In this document: positions 48,693-57,434 of the stretch, one piece after another
How the letters are laid out: each line of letters starts with the position of its first letter
How positions within the stretch are numbered: the first letter of the stretch is position 1
Source: Nitrospiraceae bacterium
GTDB taxonomy: Bacteria > Nitrospirota > Thermodesulfovibrionia > UBA6902
Reading direction: 5' to 3'
DNA length: 64,000 nt
Assembly: GCA_003599275.1 (NCBI GenBank)
Contig: QZJG01000015.1
Coordinates: forward strand, 1-64,000
Notes under the pieces: model-generated
The model's input: the letters and a program-made list of their open reading frames with translations, nothing else
Told to the model about the DNA's origin: nothing
The model's database searches: none
Made by a program: the position numbers and the translations under genes

Positions 48693-50749
48693 GCCAGATT
48701 AAATGCGCTTATAAAAATCTGCTGGAATCCGGGACAGTAACGCTGCCGTTGGGCTCAGAAGACAGTAGTTATCCAGCCTACAGATTACATGACCGGGATA
48801 TTGGCAAGAAGTTTAGTCTTGCTAATGGTCTGAACCACGGTCAATCATATGGCGCGACTACTGATATTTCGGGTGGTAAAATCGGCAGGTATGGATATTT
48901 TGATGGAGGAGATTATATCAATATTCCTCATAACGCAAGGTTGAATATCATTAACAAATTCACGCTTGCTTTTTGGGCACGAAGAGAGGCTGTAGGGGCC
49001 GCGGCCTTATTTGAAAAAGGTAATGATTCTAATGGATGGGACCTCAACGGTGATTCAAGTGGCAATGTTAATTTGAGATCAAAGGGTTTTAACTCATCCA
49101 GCGATCATGTGGTGAGTAGTTATCTCCCGGATAGTGTCTGGACATTCTGCGTAATAACATATGATGTCACAGCGGGGGCGAATAATTTAAAATTTTACCG
49201 GAACGGATCGAGCGTTGCGACATTTACCGAGACTGGTGGATTATTGGTAAATTCCACCTCCCTTAAAATCGGCAGATCGTTAGAAGGTACACAATTTTTC
49301 ACTGGCTTATTAGATGAGGTTACTATCTGGGGCCGTGCACTGAGTGGAGCGGAAATAACGGATTTGTACAATAGCGGTAATGGTGAAAATCTTACAGGTG
49401 ATTTTTTTATTGACCTGTGTGGATATTGGAAATTTGATGAGGCCGCCTGGAGCGGAGTCGCAGGTGAAGTAAAAGATTCATCTGTAAAACAAACAATTAA
49501 TATAAAGATAGACCGTGCCTTTTTTAATCCATGTGGCCAGGCATATGGAGGGGCTCAAACTATACCGGGCGGGAAATTAGGTCGTTGTGGGTCGTTTGAC
49601 GGGGTTAACGATTATGTGAACATTACACATAATGATAAATTGAATATTACTCAGAAATTTTCCATGGTGTTCTGGGCAAAATTAACGTCTGGAGGGACAA
49701 CCGCGATATTTGAAAAAGGAAATACTTCAAATGGTTGGGATCTTGCGGGCGGATCCGGGGGAGATATGAATCTAAGAAGCTCGGGATTCATAAGCCCTGA
49801 TCATGTTGTATCCGGATATTTAACGGCAGGAGCCTGGACATTTTGTGTGATAACATATGATGCTTCCGCCGGCGCGGATAATTTAAAGTTTTATAAGAAC
49901 GGTTCGATATTTGCGACATTTACTGAGACCGGCGGATTGATAGCGAATGCAACTGACCTTAAAATCGGGACAGCTGCATCCGGGGGCCAGTTTTTTAAAG
50001 GATTACTCGATGAAGTAGCTATATATTCGAGAGTTTTATCAGGGACGGAAATTACCGAACTCCACAACGGGGGAGATGGAAAGATATTGACCGGGGCATA
50101 TTTAAATGATCTGGCCGGGTACTGGAAATTTGATGAGGCATCATGGTCCGGGGTTGCAGGGGAAGTGAAAGAAATGACTGGCTATGATAGCACCCCGGTT
50201 GATAAATTAATCATTCCGGCGGGGCACAATTTGTACAATGCGTCATTTAGCTTAAAATATTCGGATGACGACATGACATATGTCAACATAGTCGCTCCCT
50301 GGACACAGGCGGATAGCGAGCTGATTGAAAAGACCTGGGCCTCATCTACTAACAGATTCACGGAGCTTAAAATAGTGACTCCAGTCCTGCCGCAGATAGC
50401 AGAGATGTTCCTCACGTCAGAGTACGAATGGGAGCGCAATCCCTCCCGTCCGACCGGTGACCTTCTGCCCCGCTTCAATGTTGAACGGGACGTGTGCGCA
50501 GGTGGCCAGCCACGCTACCTCATACACGGCGATCCGCGCCGGTACCGATATTACCCGCAGGTCAGGGCTCTATCCACGCAAAAGGCCAACGCAAAGGCGA
50601 TGTACGACGCATGGGCAGGAGGGAAACCCTTCTGGCTGTGTGACCACGAGGGCAACTGGATATATGGAGAGATCCTCAGCATGGAAATGCCTGAGCAGGC
50701 GTCTGATATGTTCCCGTTCAGCTTCGAATTTTTAGAGGTCCTGCCATGA
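48689..50749 (+). CDS. Distal tail protein carrying two inserted LamG-like domains
   Basis: 686 aa. The first 45 residues (SQIKCAYKNLLESGTVTLPL, EDSSYPAYRLHDRDIGKKF) and the last 190 (PAGHNLYNASFSLKYSDDDM, YEWERNPSRPTGDLLPRFNV) are the distal tail protein. Between them lie two LamG/concanavalin-type domains (FTLAFWARREAVGAAALFEK and FSMVFWAKLTSGGTTAIFEK), each ending in a GLLDEV-IW/YSR-LSG motif, separated by a remnant KQTINIKIDRAF. They may bind surface sugars. Confidence 0.75.
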   Translation: MSQIKCAYKNLLESGTVTLPLGSEDSSYPAYRLHDRDIGKKFSLANGLNHGQSYGATTDISGGKIGRYGYFDGGDYINIPHNARLNIINKFTLAFWARREAVGAAALFEKGNDSNGWDLNGDSSGNVNLRSKGFNSSSDHVVSSYLPDSVWTFCVITYDVTAGANNLKFYRNGSSVATFTETGGLLVNSTSLKIGRSLEGTQFFTGLLDEVTIWGRALSGAEITDLYNSGNGENLTGDFFIDLCGYWKFDEAAWSGVAGEVKDSSVKQTINIKIDRAFFNPCGQAYGGAQTIPGGKLGRCGSFDGVNDYVNITHNDKLNITQKFSMVFWAKLTSGGTTAIFEKGNTSNGWDLAGGSGGDMNLRSSGFISPDHVVSGYLTAGAWTFCVITYDASAGADNLKFYKNGSIFATFTETGGLIANATDLKIGTAASGGQFFKGLLDEVAIYSRVLSGTEITELHNGGDGKILTGAYLNDLAGYWKFDEASWSGVAGEVKEMTGYDSTPVDKLIIPAGHNLYNASFSLKYSDDDMTYVNIVAPWTQADSELIEKTWASSTNRFTELKIVTPVLPQIAEMFLTSEYEWERNPSRPTGDLLPRFNVERDVCAGGQPRYLIHGDPRRYRYYPQVRALSTQKANAKAMYDAWAGGKPFWLCDHEGNWIYGEILSMEMPEQASDMFPFSFEFLEVLP

Positions 50750-50797
50750 AAATACAGGGATTGGGGGTCAGGGGTCAGGGGGCAGTAAAAAAATGTC

Positions 50798-50817
50798 ATT
50801 CCCGCGAAGGCGGGAAT
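50798..50817. repeat. dRS3-like element ATTCCCGCGAAGGCGGGAAT
   Basis: Second copy of the 20-bp core, in the gap before the hub gene, followed by CCAG like the first copy. A GGGTCAGGGGTCAGGGG run lies just upstream. Confidence 0.75.
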
Positions 50818-50838
50818 CCAGTTCCTTATTAATGTCTG

Positions 50839-53163
50839 ATGGAAGCTCAAACGACATCAATTCAAAAAGCCCTCGACCGTAGCAGGTTAAAACCAGTATA
50901 TATCGTTGAAAGCACACTCCAGGGCGCGGGCGCGCCGACGCTCTATTTCTCAGATAGAAACATCACTGTAGGATCGCAGATATATGAGAATTATCTGGAC
51001 GACCTCTCCGGACTCGCCGAGGAGATCGAGCGCGCTACGTCAGAGGGGTTGAATCCGGATATTCATCTGAGATTTAAAAACGATAGATTTATGTCACATA
51101 CCCATCTCATCGAAATCGGGAGCACATACCCATTCCACGGCGCGGTCACCATCATTAAAGAGGTATATCTCGATGACGATAATGCCTTCTCCGACGTACG
51201 GACGATATTTAAGGGCGCGCTGGACCAGCCGAGGGACATCGATGAGCTGAACTTTACCTGCCCGGTGTCGGCTATGACGCTGGTTAAAGATAAACAATGG
51301 AAGCAGACCATGATCACAAAGGCGGCCTACCCGAATGCCGACCCGGACGATATCGGGAAGTACGAAAATATAATTTACGGCAGCTGCGAAAAGGTCCGAT
51401 GCCATGCGATCAAGGCGGGGGCGGTTGATTCCCTCGCGCAGGACATTGGGACCGGTTTATCGGCTTTTGCATTGTCTGATCCCGCAGGCAAAGGAATGTC
51501 CTCGGGGACTATAACAATCCAGATTGAAAACGAACAGATAAGGGGATCATATTCAGGATCGACATTTACGCCGACTGTGCGTGGCTATAACAGTACAACC
51601 GCAGTGGCCCATGATAAGGGGATGGCTGTGTTTGAGGTATTGTCTGAATATGTATATTTAGTTGCTGGACATCCGGTAAAGGCCATAGGTGATCCGTATG
51701 CCTGGAACGGCGAGAGATGGGTCAGACAGCCTACCGGAGTCACAAAATACACCGGACAATCCGGCAGTGAACATGGCAGCTATTCGGGGAAGGCTGTTAT
51801 TGCATTCTCTGCCAAGCCGGTTGTGAAAAAACAGGTGGATATGACAATATCGGACCCCCAACATCAGCATGCGGCATCCGTATTAATAGATACTGTTGTT
51901 ATGAATCAATATACCATTAATAGCGGCTCTTGGACATTCACAACAAGTAACATCATAGACAATAATTTTAATAATTCTGCCGTTCAGGATCCAAGCAGCA
52001 ATACGGACGTACAGAGAATACTTCCATATAATAATGGGATTCCTTCCCGAATTCGTATCGGTATTAATCATAGCGACGCTGTATATAACAATATCGCAGC
52101 AGTCAGTTTTTATTTGAATGGCGCGTTGAAACAGACATTGAATTTTAACGGGTCACCATCCAAAACAACGACATATTCGAACTGGTATACGCTGAGTTCC
52201 TGGTCACATGTTAACGCCGCGAATACATACGTTAATATTGTGACTACTGCTGGCAACTCATTCAGGGTATGGGAAATATGGTATGAAGTGGAGTATGATC
52301 CAACCACGTCAACCGGAGCAACAAATACCTCTCTTTCCGGCAACAGCTCCGCTGATGCCTTTGTCGGCGAGGCCGTCTGCTGCGACGTGGATGGATACCG
52401 TGACGACGGCTCCGGGACATATACAGGATCGGCCAATGCTCTTATAGAGCGTCCGGACCATTTTTATAAGCATTTTATTGATATACTCTATGGGTTTACG
52501 CTTACGGATATTGATAGTTCGTCATTTACTGCAGCTGGGACGGCCTATGCAGCAGCCATTAGCGGGGGGTATAAGTTTGGCATCTGTATTAATGAGGAGA
52601 TCGTACCGTCACAATTTATATATAGTCTGGCACCTCAATGCCGATCAAATATCCGGTATGACAAGGGGCTCTGGAAGCTTCTCTATCTCCCGGACATTGG
52701 CCCTGCGGCGGTCAAGACGATCTCTAAGTCCAGTCTGTCCGGGGAATTCTCTAAATTTTCGTTTAACTGGACAGACAATATTAATATAGCCAACGACCTA
52801 AAAGCACTCTTTAAATACAATTACGGTCGGCTGAAATATGATGAATCAGAGTGGATCGGGACGGCTACGGCCACGGACGCCACATCACAGGGGAAATATG
52901 GCGTCAGGCCGCTGACCGTACAATTCAGTGCAGTCCGCTCGCAGGCAATGGCCGATCATGTATTGGCTTTTATATTATTACTGCGTAAGAACCCCCTCCT
53001 GACCGTTAATTTTCCGGCGTTTTGGGAATACTTTGCCCTTGAGAGGGGTGATACCTTCGATATAGTTAATTCCCTGTATAATGCCGTGAAATTCTATATT
53101 GAACGGATCGGCAGGCCTGAAAAGGGAATAGTTAATATTACCGGCATCCAATGGCCGGGATAA
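50839..53163 (+). CDS. Tail hub/tip protein
   Basis: 774 aa. DRSRLKPVYIVESTLQGAGA, FKGALDQPRDIDELNFTCPV, YPNADPDDIGKYENIIYGSC in the N-terminal part and LLRKNPLLTVNFPAFWEYFA, LERGDTFDIVNSLYNAVKFY at the end are like large tail tip proteins of D3112-type phages. A beta-rich middle region (about 345-500, IPSRIRIGINHSDAVYNNIA) looks inserted. No ribosome site is obvious before the ATG. Confidence 0.7.
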   Translation: MEAQTTSIQKALDRSRLKPVYIVESTLQGAGAPTLYFSDRNITVGSQIYENYLDDLSGLAEEIERATSEGLNPDIHLRFKNDRFMSHTHLIEIGSTYPFHGAVTIIKEVYLDDDNAFSDVRTIFKGALDQPRDIDELNFTCPVSAMTLVKDKQWKQTMITKAAYPNADPDDIGKYENIIYGSCEKVRCHAIKAGAVDSLAQDIGTGLSAFALSDPAGKGMSSGTITIQIENEQIRGSYSGSTFTPTVRGYNSTTAVAHDKGMAVFEVLSEYVYLVAGHPVKAIGDPYAWNGERWVRQPTGVTKYTGQSGSEHGSYSGKAVIAFSAKPVVKKQVDMTISDPQHQHAASVLIDTVVMNQYTINSGSWTFTTSNIIDNNFNNSAVQDPSSNTDVQRILPYNNGIPSRIRIGINHSDAVYNNIAAVSFYLNGALKQTLNFNGSPSKTTTYSNWYTLSSWSHVNAANTYVNIVTTAGNSFRVWEIWYEVEYDPTTSTGATNTSLSGNSSADAFVGEAVCCDVDGYRDDGSGTYTGSANALIERPDHFYKHFIDILYGFTLTDIDSSSFTAAGTAYAAAISGGYKFGICINEEIVPSQFIYSLAPQCRSNIRYDKGLWKLLYLPDIGPAAVKTISKSSLSGEFSKFSFNWTDNINIANDLKALFKYNYGRLKYDESEWIGTATATDATSQGKYGVRPLTVQFSAVRSQAMADHVLAFILLLRKNPLLTVNFPAFWEYFALERGDTFDIVNSLYNAVKFYIERIGRPEKGIVNITGIQWPG

Positions 53164-53295
53164 CATAAAGAAGCAGGCGGGAGGCACGACCCTCCCCACT
53201 TACCTGTGTTGACGCACAGATAACCCGTAAGGGCTGCTCCTTGTAGTGGATGCAATACTTATCGGAGCAGGCCCTCAAAACTTTAGGAGGGTCGC
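53164..53295 (+). promoter_or_regulatory. Structured leader of the dam gene with sequestered ribosome site
   Basis: Hairpins in order: GGGAGG-CACGA-CCCTCC; CTGTG-TTGACG-CACAG; a long GGGCTGCTCC/GGAGCAGGCCC stem; and CCCTC/GAGGG, whose 3' arm is part of the ribosome site TTTAGGAGGG. Similar in logic to the BRO-N leaders (TTTTAGGAGG next to a stable stem). Confidence 0.45.
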
Positions 53296-54060
53296 ATGAA
53301 TAGTTTTCTGAGCTGGATGGGCGGCAAATCTCTGCTCGCTAATAAAATCATCCCAAAAATCCCTGAACACACCTGTTATTGTGAGGTATTCGCCGGGGCC
53401 GCCTGGCTCCTCTTCCGGAAGGAAGAGTCAAAGGTTGAGATCATTAACGACATAAATACCGACCTGGTCACACTCTACAGGATCGTGAAAAACCACCTGG
53501 ACGAGTTTGTCCGGTACCTGCGCTGGATCCTCGTATCGAGGGACGAGTTTGAGAGGTTTAAAAAGGAGTCCCCGGACACCCTGACGGACATCCAGAAGGC
53601 CGTCCGGTTCTACTATCTTGTGAGGACCGGATATGGCAGCCGGTTAGTCAATCCGACGTTTTCAATAGCGACCACGGGCCGGTCGAGCTTCAATCTGCTG
53701 CGGATAGAGGAAGATCTCTCTGCCGCCCACATCCGGCTGTCAAGGGCCTATGTAGAAAACATGCATTACGAAAAGCTCATACCCCGCTTCGATAAGCCTC
53801 ATACCTTCTTTTATATAGATCCGCCGTATCATGGATGCGAGGATTGTTACGGCAAGGGGATCTTCGGACGGGCCGATTTTGACCGGCTTAACAGCCTTTT
53901 AAAAGACATTAAAGGCCGGTTTATAATGAGCATAAACGACACGAGGGAGATCAGGCAGACGTTCGGTAAGTTCAATATTGAGAAGGTCAAAACGACCTAC
54001 ACAGCGGGAGGCGCGGACAAGAAAAAGCCGGTTACAGAGCTATTAATCAGTAATTTTTGA
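53296..54060 (+). CDS. Phage DNA adenine methyltransferase (Dam-like)
   Basis: 254 aa. N-terminal LSWMGGKSLLANKIIPKIPE, motif I YCEVFAGAAWLLF, catalytic DPPY in FFYIDPPYHGCEDCYGKG, and ITE/NDTREIR near the end. D12-class N6-adenine methylase. As the last prophage gene it may protect phage DNA from restriction or alter host regulation; target site unknown. Confidence 0.92.
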   Translation: MNSFLSWMGGKSLLANKIIPKIPEHTCYCEVFAGAAWLLFRKEESKVEIINDINTDLVTLYRIVKNHLDEFVRYLRWILVSRDEFERFKKESPDTLTDIQKAVRFYYLVRTGYGSRLVNPTFSIATTGRSSFNLLRIEEDLSAAHIRLSRAYVENMHYEKLIPRFDKPHTFFYIDPPYHGCEDCYGKGIFGRADFDRLNSLLKDIKGRFIMSINDTREIRQTFGKFNIEKVKTTYTAGGADKKKPVTELLISNF

Positions 54061-54068
54061 AAATTAAA

Positions 54069-54090
54069 TTCTCAAACTGGCTGCAACTTT
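54069..54090 (-). promoter_or_regulatory. MuA-type end-binding site R2
   Basis: TTCTCAAACTGGCTGCAACTTT; inverse of left site L3 with one mismatch. Confidence 0.7.
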
Positions 54091-54112
54091 TTCTCAAACT
54101 GGCTGCAACGTT
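54091..54112 (-). promoter_or_regulatory. MuA-type end-binding site R1
   Basis: TTCTCAAACTGGCTGCAACGTT, directly next to R2 at 22-bp period, as in the Mu right end. Confidence 0.7.
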
Positions 54113-54114
54113 TT

Positions 54115-54119
54115 AGAAT
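54115..54119. repeat. Possible 5-bp target duplication (AGAAT), right copy
   Basis: Matches 14019-14023. After it, host DNA to 54343 shows no gene; AT-rich, presumably the promoter region of the cyclase gene. Confidence 0.4.
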
Positions 54120-54343
54120 ATATTTTTTACGGTTTCCAGCTTTGTTCAATTTTTCTGTGTAAATAAAGACGCTTATTCGGAATAATAAAGTTAAAGATAT
54201 AAGTGTCTGCTTCCGATATTATGGGTAAGTGACAGCTGGTTACTATAATGGACAGAACAACTGTATCTTTATAGTCGTTTCTTCTTAAACATATTTTTAT
54301 TTAATACCCGAAAGATAAGACTTTACGGAACAGATCAGGTAGA

Positions 54344-55648
54344 ATGACCGGTAAAATAAACCTCGATGATGAAAAAGTATCCAGACTGGAAGGCAAGATT
54401 TATACTATTGCAGATGAAGTCCTTGATATCCTCAAGCAACTCTCCCAGGACAATAAGCAGCAACTGAACAGCAAAATAATCGCTGAACGGATGTTTATTA
54501 GAGACACCGTCAAAAAAATACTGGAAGAACCTGAACAGATCAAATCGGACTTCGGCACCGACTCCAGTCTTTTTAAAAATATCGCGGACACTGTATTAAG
54601 CAGAATTTCTGATCTGACACCGGGTTCCATAACCAGTCAGCTTATCAACCTGAAAGACCAGCTTAATGATGAGGCCGTTCTTAAAGACACCACAGCCTGG
54701 CTGGATTCAACCATCAGGATAATCAAAAACCATTTTGATGCAATATCGAAAAAGAACAAAGAACTCGAAGAGTTCATGCGCCAGACCATGAAACATCTTG
54801 AAGAGACAGAACTGCATATGTCAAGTGAATTGACAGCCCACCAGCAAAAATTCTCTGAAGACAGAGAATTTGAAAATACTATATCTGTAAATATGAATAT
54901 GATGAGGCAGGACATTCATGCCGGCAATGACCTTTCGAGTATCAAGAAGGCGGTTCTGTTCAAAATCGAAAACATTAACAAGGGAATAGAGAAGAAAAGA
55001 GAACAGGACCTGCAGCGGCTCAGAGAAACAGAAATGACACTTCAGGCAATGGGAAAACGCATAAATGAAATCAAGTATGAAGCAGATGAAATAAAGAAAA
55101 AGGCCGCGGAAATAGAAAGCGAATCTTTACGTGACAATCTTACCGGACTCAGCAACCGCAAGGCCTATGACCAGAAAATAAAAGAAACCCTGGCAGACCT
55201 CGGCAGGTACGGGGTCCCTTCCTCGCTCCTTCTGTGTGACATTGACGATTTCAAAAAGATAAATGATACATATGGTCACAAGGTCGGTGATCTTGCACTG
55301 AAGAAACTTGCTTCATTATTAAGGGAGAAATTAAGGGTAAATGATTTCATAGCCCGATACGGCGGAGAAGAGTTTGCCATTATTCTTTCTCACACTGACC
55401 TGCCCGGAGCAGTTAAGGCCGGAGAAGGGATGATATCATATATCAATAAGTCGGTATTCTCATATAAAGGTAACAGGATACCTCTGACAATAAGTATTGG
55501 TATAAGCGTTTTCAAACAAAATGACGATACTATTACCGTATTTGAAAGGGCCGACTCCGCTCTTTACGTTGCAAAACGTTCCGGCAAGAATAACGTTAAG
55601 TCGGAAACCTCTCTCGTTAAAGTGCCATCTACACTTGAACGTAAATAA
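54344..55648 (+). CDS. Diguanylate cyclase (GGDEF)
   Basis: 434 aa. A long helical N-terminal region (about 1-260, no membrane segment) precedes the GGDEF domain: LRDNLTGLSNRKAYDQKIKE, LLLCDIDDFKKINDTYGHKV, and active GGEEF near residue 340 (RYGGEEFAIILSH). The inhibitory I-site RxxD (RVND) sits five residues before GGEEF. It should make cyclic di-GMP and so influence motility. First host gene right of the prophage. Confidence 0.93.
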   Translation: MTGKINLDDEKVSRLEGKIYTIADEVLDILKQLSQDNKQQLNSKIIAERMFIRDTVKKILEEPEQIKSDFGTDSSLFKNIADTVLSRISDLTPGSITSQLINLKDQLNDEAVLKDTTAWLDSTIRIIKNHFDAISKKNKELEEFMRQTMKHLEETELHMSSELTAHQQKFSEDREFENTISVNMNMMRQDIHAGNDLSSIKKAVLFKIENINKGIEKKREQDLQRLRETEMTLQAMGKRINEIKYEADEIKKKAAEIESESLRDNLTGLSNRKAYDQKIKETLADLGRYGVPSSLLLCDIDDFKKINDTYGHKVGDLALKKLASLLREKLRVNDFIARYGGEEFAIILSHTDLPGAVKAGEGMISYINKSVFSYKGNRIPLTISIGISVFKQNDDTITVFERADSALYVAKRSGKNNVKSETSLVKVPSTLERK

Positions 55649-55922
55649 ATTCAATGAGTGTATCATAATCACATAATCCATACTGCCTCATCTCAATGTA
55701 CTTCCATTCAGACATTTTAAATGTCCGCTCTATTCATTGCAGCAGCAGATAATCCAGCCTGCCGCAGGACTCCAAAGGCATATTGCCTATTTTGAGCAAT
55801 CCTGATGTTTTACACTTTAAGTCTTCGTATTATTTTTTCTCCATATATTTAGTTGTCCTCCATGAGACTAAAGTAATCAAATTATAGTTCCGATAATGAT
55901 GCATAAGATGCTTATCAGTTTC

Positions 55923-55951
55923 TTGAACAGATTTTAACTTAAGTGTATTAA
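55923..55951 (+). promoter_or_regulatory. Sigma-70-like promoter before the chemotaxis cluster
   Basis: TTGAAC, 17-bp spacer, TATTAA, about 56 bp before the HEAT-repeat gene. The 358-bp gap 55649-56006 otherwise holds only short palindromes such as GACATTTTAAATGTC (55711-55725) and no gene. Confidence 0.45.
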
Positions 55952-56006
55952 ATGACAGCGACAGGTCAATCAGTATTAGTAAATCAAACCAGCTAAACCG
56001 AGGTTT

Positions 56007-57434
56007 ATGATGCACGCAGCGAGACTGTCAAAATTACTCAGAGATATTAATGATAAAGACGCTTCAAAGAGACGGGCTGCTGCGGAAGGGCTTTCACAGG
56101 GGGATGAAAGGGCCATTTATCCTCTTATCAAGTCGCTGAGAGATGATAACTTCGGAGTACAGGACTCCGCGATGAGGTCCCTTATGGAAATAAAGGGAGA
56201 GACCACAGCATATATGGTCCTGCCTCTACTGAGGGAAAACTCATATTTAAGAAACACAGCGATAATGATAATCAGGGAAATGGGTAAAATTGCAGTACCT
56301 CTTCTCCATGTTCTGCTTAATGACAGAGATGACGATATCAGAAAATTCGCACTGGACCTCATACATGATATTCAATACTGCACTTACCCCGAGAAACTCG
56401 TTGAAATGCTTACCGGTGATTCAAATGCAAATGTAAGGGCTGCTGCAGCAAAAACAATAGGCGTATTACAATACAGAAAAGCCATCCCGCAGCTCATTAA
56501 GGCACTGTCTGATGAGGAGTGGGTATGTTTCTCAGCGCTCGAAGCCCTTACTTATTTAAATGATTCAAACTCCATGTACGCCGTAGTCAATCTCCTAAAC
56601 AATCCCTCGGAAACTGTAAGATTCGCAGCCATTGAGGCACTCGGCAAGATTTCCTCTCCGGAAGCGATTAAACATCTTACTGAGCATATTTCCAGAGCAG
56701 AAGGGTTCGAGAAAATTACAACGATCAAAAGTCTGGCTGGAATTGGATGTGTTCCGTCCCACCCGGGAGTAGCAGAGGTCCTGATTGAAATGTTAAGTGA
56801 GGATGAATGGGATGACAAGTTAACAGCAGTGAAAGGCCTTGTTTCCCTGAAGGCTGAGAAGGCCATTTATCACATGGTAGACCTTGCAGGATCCCTTGAT
56901 CTCTCTGACCCCGAAAGCGAAGACAAATTATATGTCATAAAAGAAGCTATTCAAAGCTTTGGCTGTAATGCCTCACTGATAAATTTACTTAATGATGACT
57001 CAGTTAAATTCAGGGCAAAAGTTGTTGTCACGGAAATTGTCGGCAATTTAAGATGTAAGGATTCAGTCCCTGCCCTTATCATACTCCTGAAAAGTGATTA
57101 CAGGGACGTGAGAAGAACAAGCATCAAATCACTCGGTCAGATTGAAACTGACGAAGCAAAGGAGTGTCTCATAGATGCAATTGCCGACAACGACAGCCAT
57201 GTTAGAAAGACAGCTATTTCCGCACTTGGTAAAATCGGGGAAATGACGGCCTTTGAACCACTCATAAAGATGCTGCAGAATGAACAGTACAATGATGTGA
57301 TTGATGAATTCATTAATGCTCTTATGAAGATCAATCCAGGTCTTTTTTTATCACGCATCGCGGAATTCAATAAGAACATACGTGAGATTGCCGCTAGATA
57401 CACATCAGAACCTATTCCGGAGATTACATGCTGA
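56007..57434 (+). CDS. HEAT-repeat protein of the chemotaxis cluster
   Basis: 475 aa of HEAT-like repeats from end to end, e.g. RRAAAEGLSQGDERAIYPLI, VRAAAAKTIGVLQYRKAIPQ, VRFAAIEALGKISSPEAIKH and VRKTAISALGKIGEMTAFEP. A solenoid for protein contacts. Two ATG codons in a row start it. It overlaps cheR by 7 bp, so it is translated with it; a scaffolding role in chemosensory arrays is an inference. Confidence 0.9.
   Translation: MMHAARLSKLLRDINDKDASKRRAAAEGLSQGDERAIYPLIKSLRDDNFGVQDSAMRSLMEIKGETTAYMVLPLLRENSYLRNTAIMIIREMGKIAVPLLHVLLNDRDDDIRKFALDLIHDIQYCTYPEKLVEMLTGDSNANVRAAAAKTIGVLQYRKAIPQLIKALSDEEWVCFSALEALTYLNDSNSMYAVVNLLNNPSETVRFAAIEALGKISSPEAIKHLTEHISRAEGFEKITTIKSLAGIGCVPSHPGVAEVLIEMLSEDEWDDKLTAVKGLVSLKAEKAIYHMVDLAGSLDLSDPESEDKLYVIKEAIQSFGCNASLINLLNDDSVKFRAKVVVTEIVGNLRCKDSVPALIILLKSDYRDVRRTSIKSLGQIETDEAKECLIDAIADNDSHVRKTAISALGKIGEMTAFEPLIKMLQNEQYNDVIDEFINALMKINPGLFLSRIAEFNKNIREIAARYTSEPIPEITC

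Larger units (their letters stand above)
14024..54114. mobile_element. Mu-like transposable prophage, about 40 kb, apparently complete
   Basis: Bounded by inverted 22-bp end sites (AAAGTTGCAGCCAGWTTGAGAA family) with a Mu-like arrangement: a site next to the left end and two more inside, and two adjacent sites 22 bp apart at the right end. It encodes repressor, Ner-like, MuA, MuB, GemA, Mor, lysozyme, gp27/28 terminase, gp29 portal, gpF, gpG, gpI, gp36, gp37 and a long-tail set without sheath. All core genes are open, so it may be active. Exact ends are inferred from the sites and the AGAAT pair; an uncertainty of some tens of bp remains. Confidence 0.85.

Noticed and set aside
14100-54140. 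Prophage ends defined by TG...CA dinucleotides 29 bp outside L3 and R1
   Set aside because: The flanking 5-mers (CTAAA and GCTTT) do not match, while the AGAAT pair nearer the outermost sites does. Kept only as an alternative.
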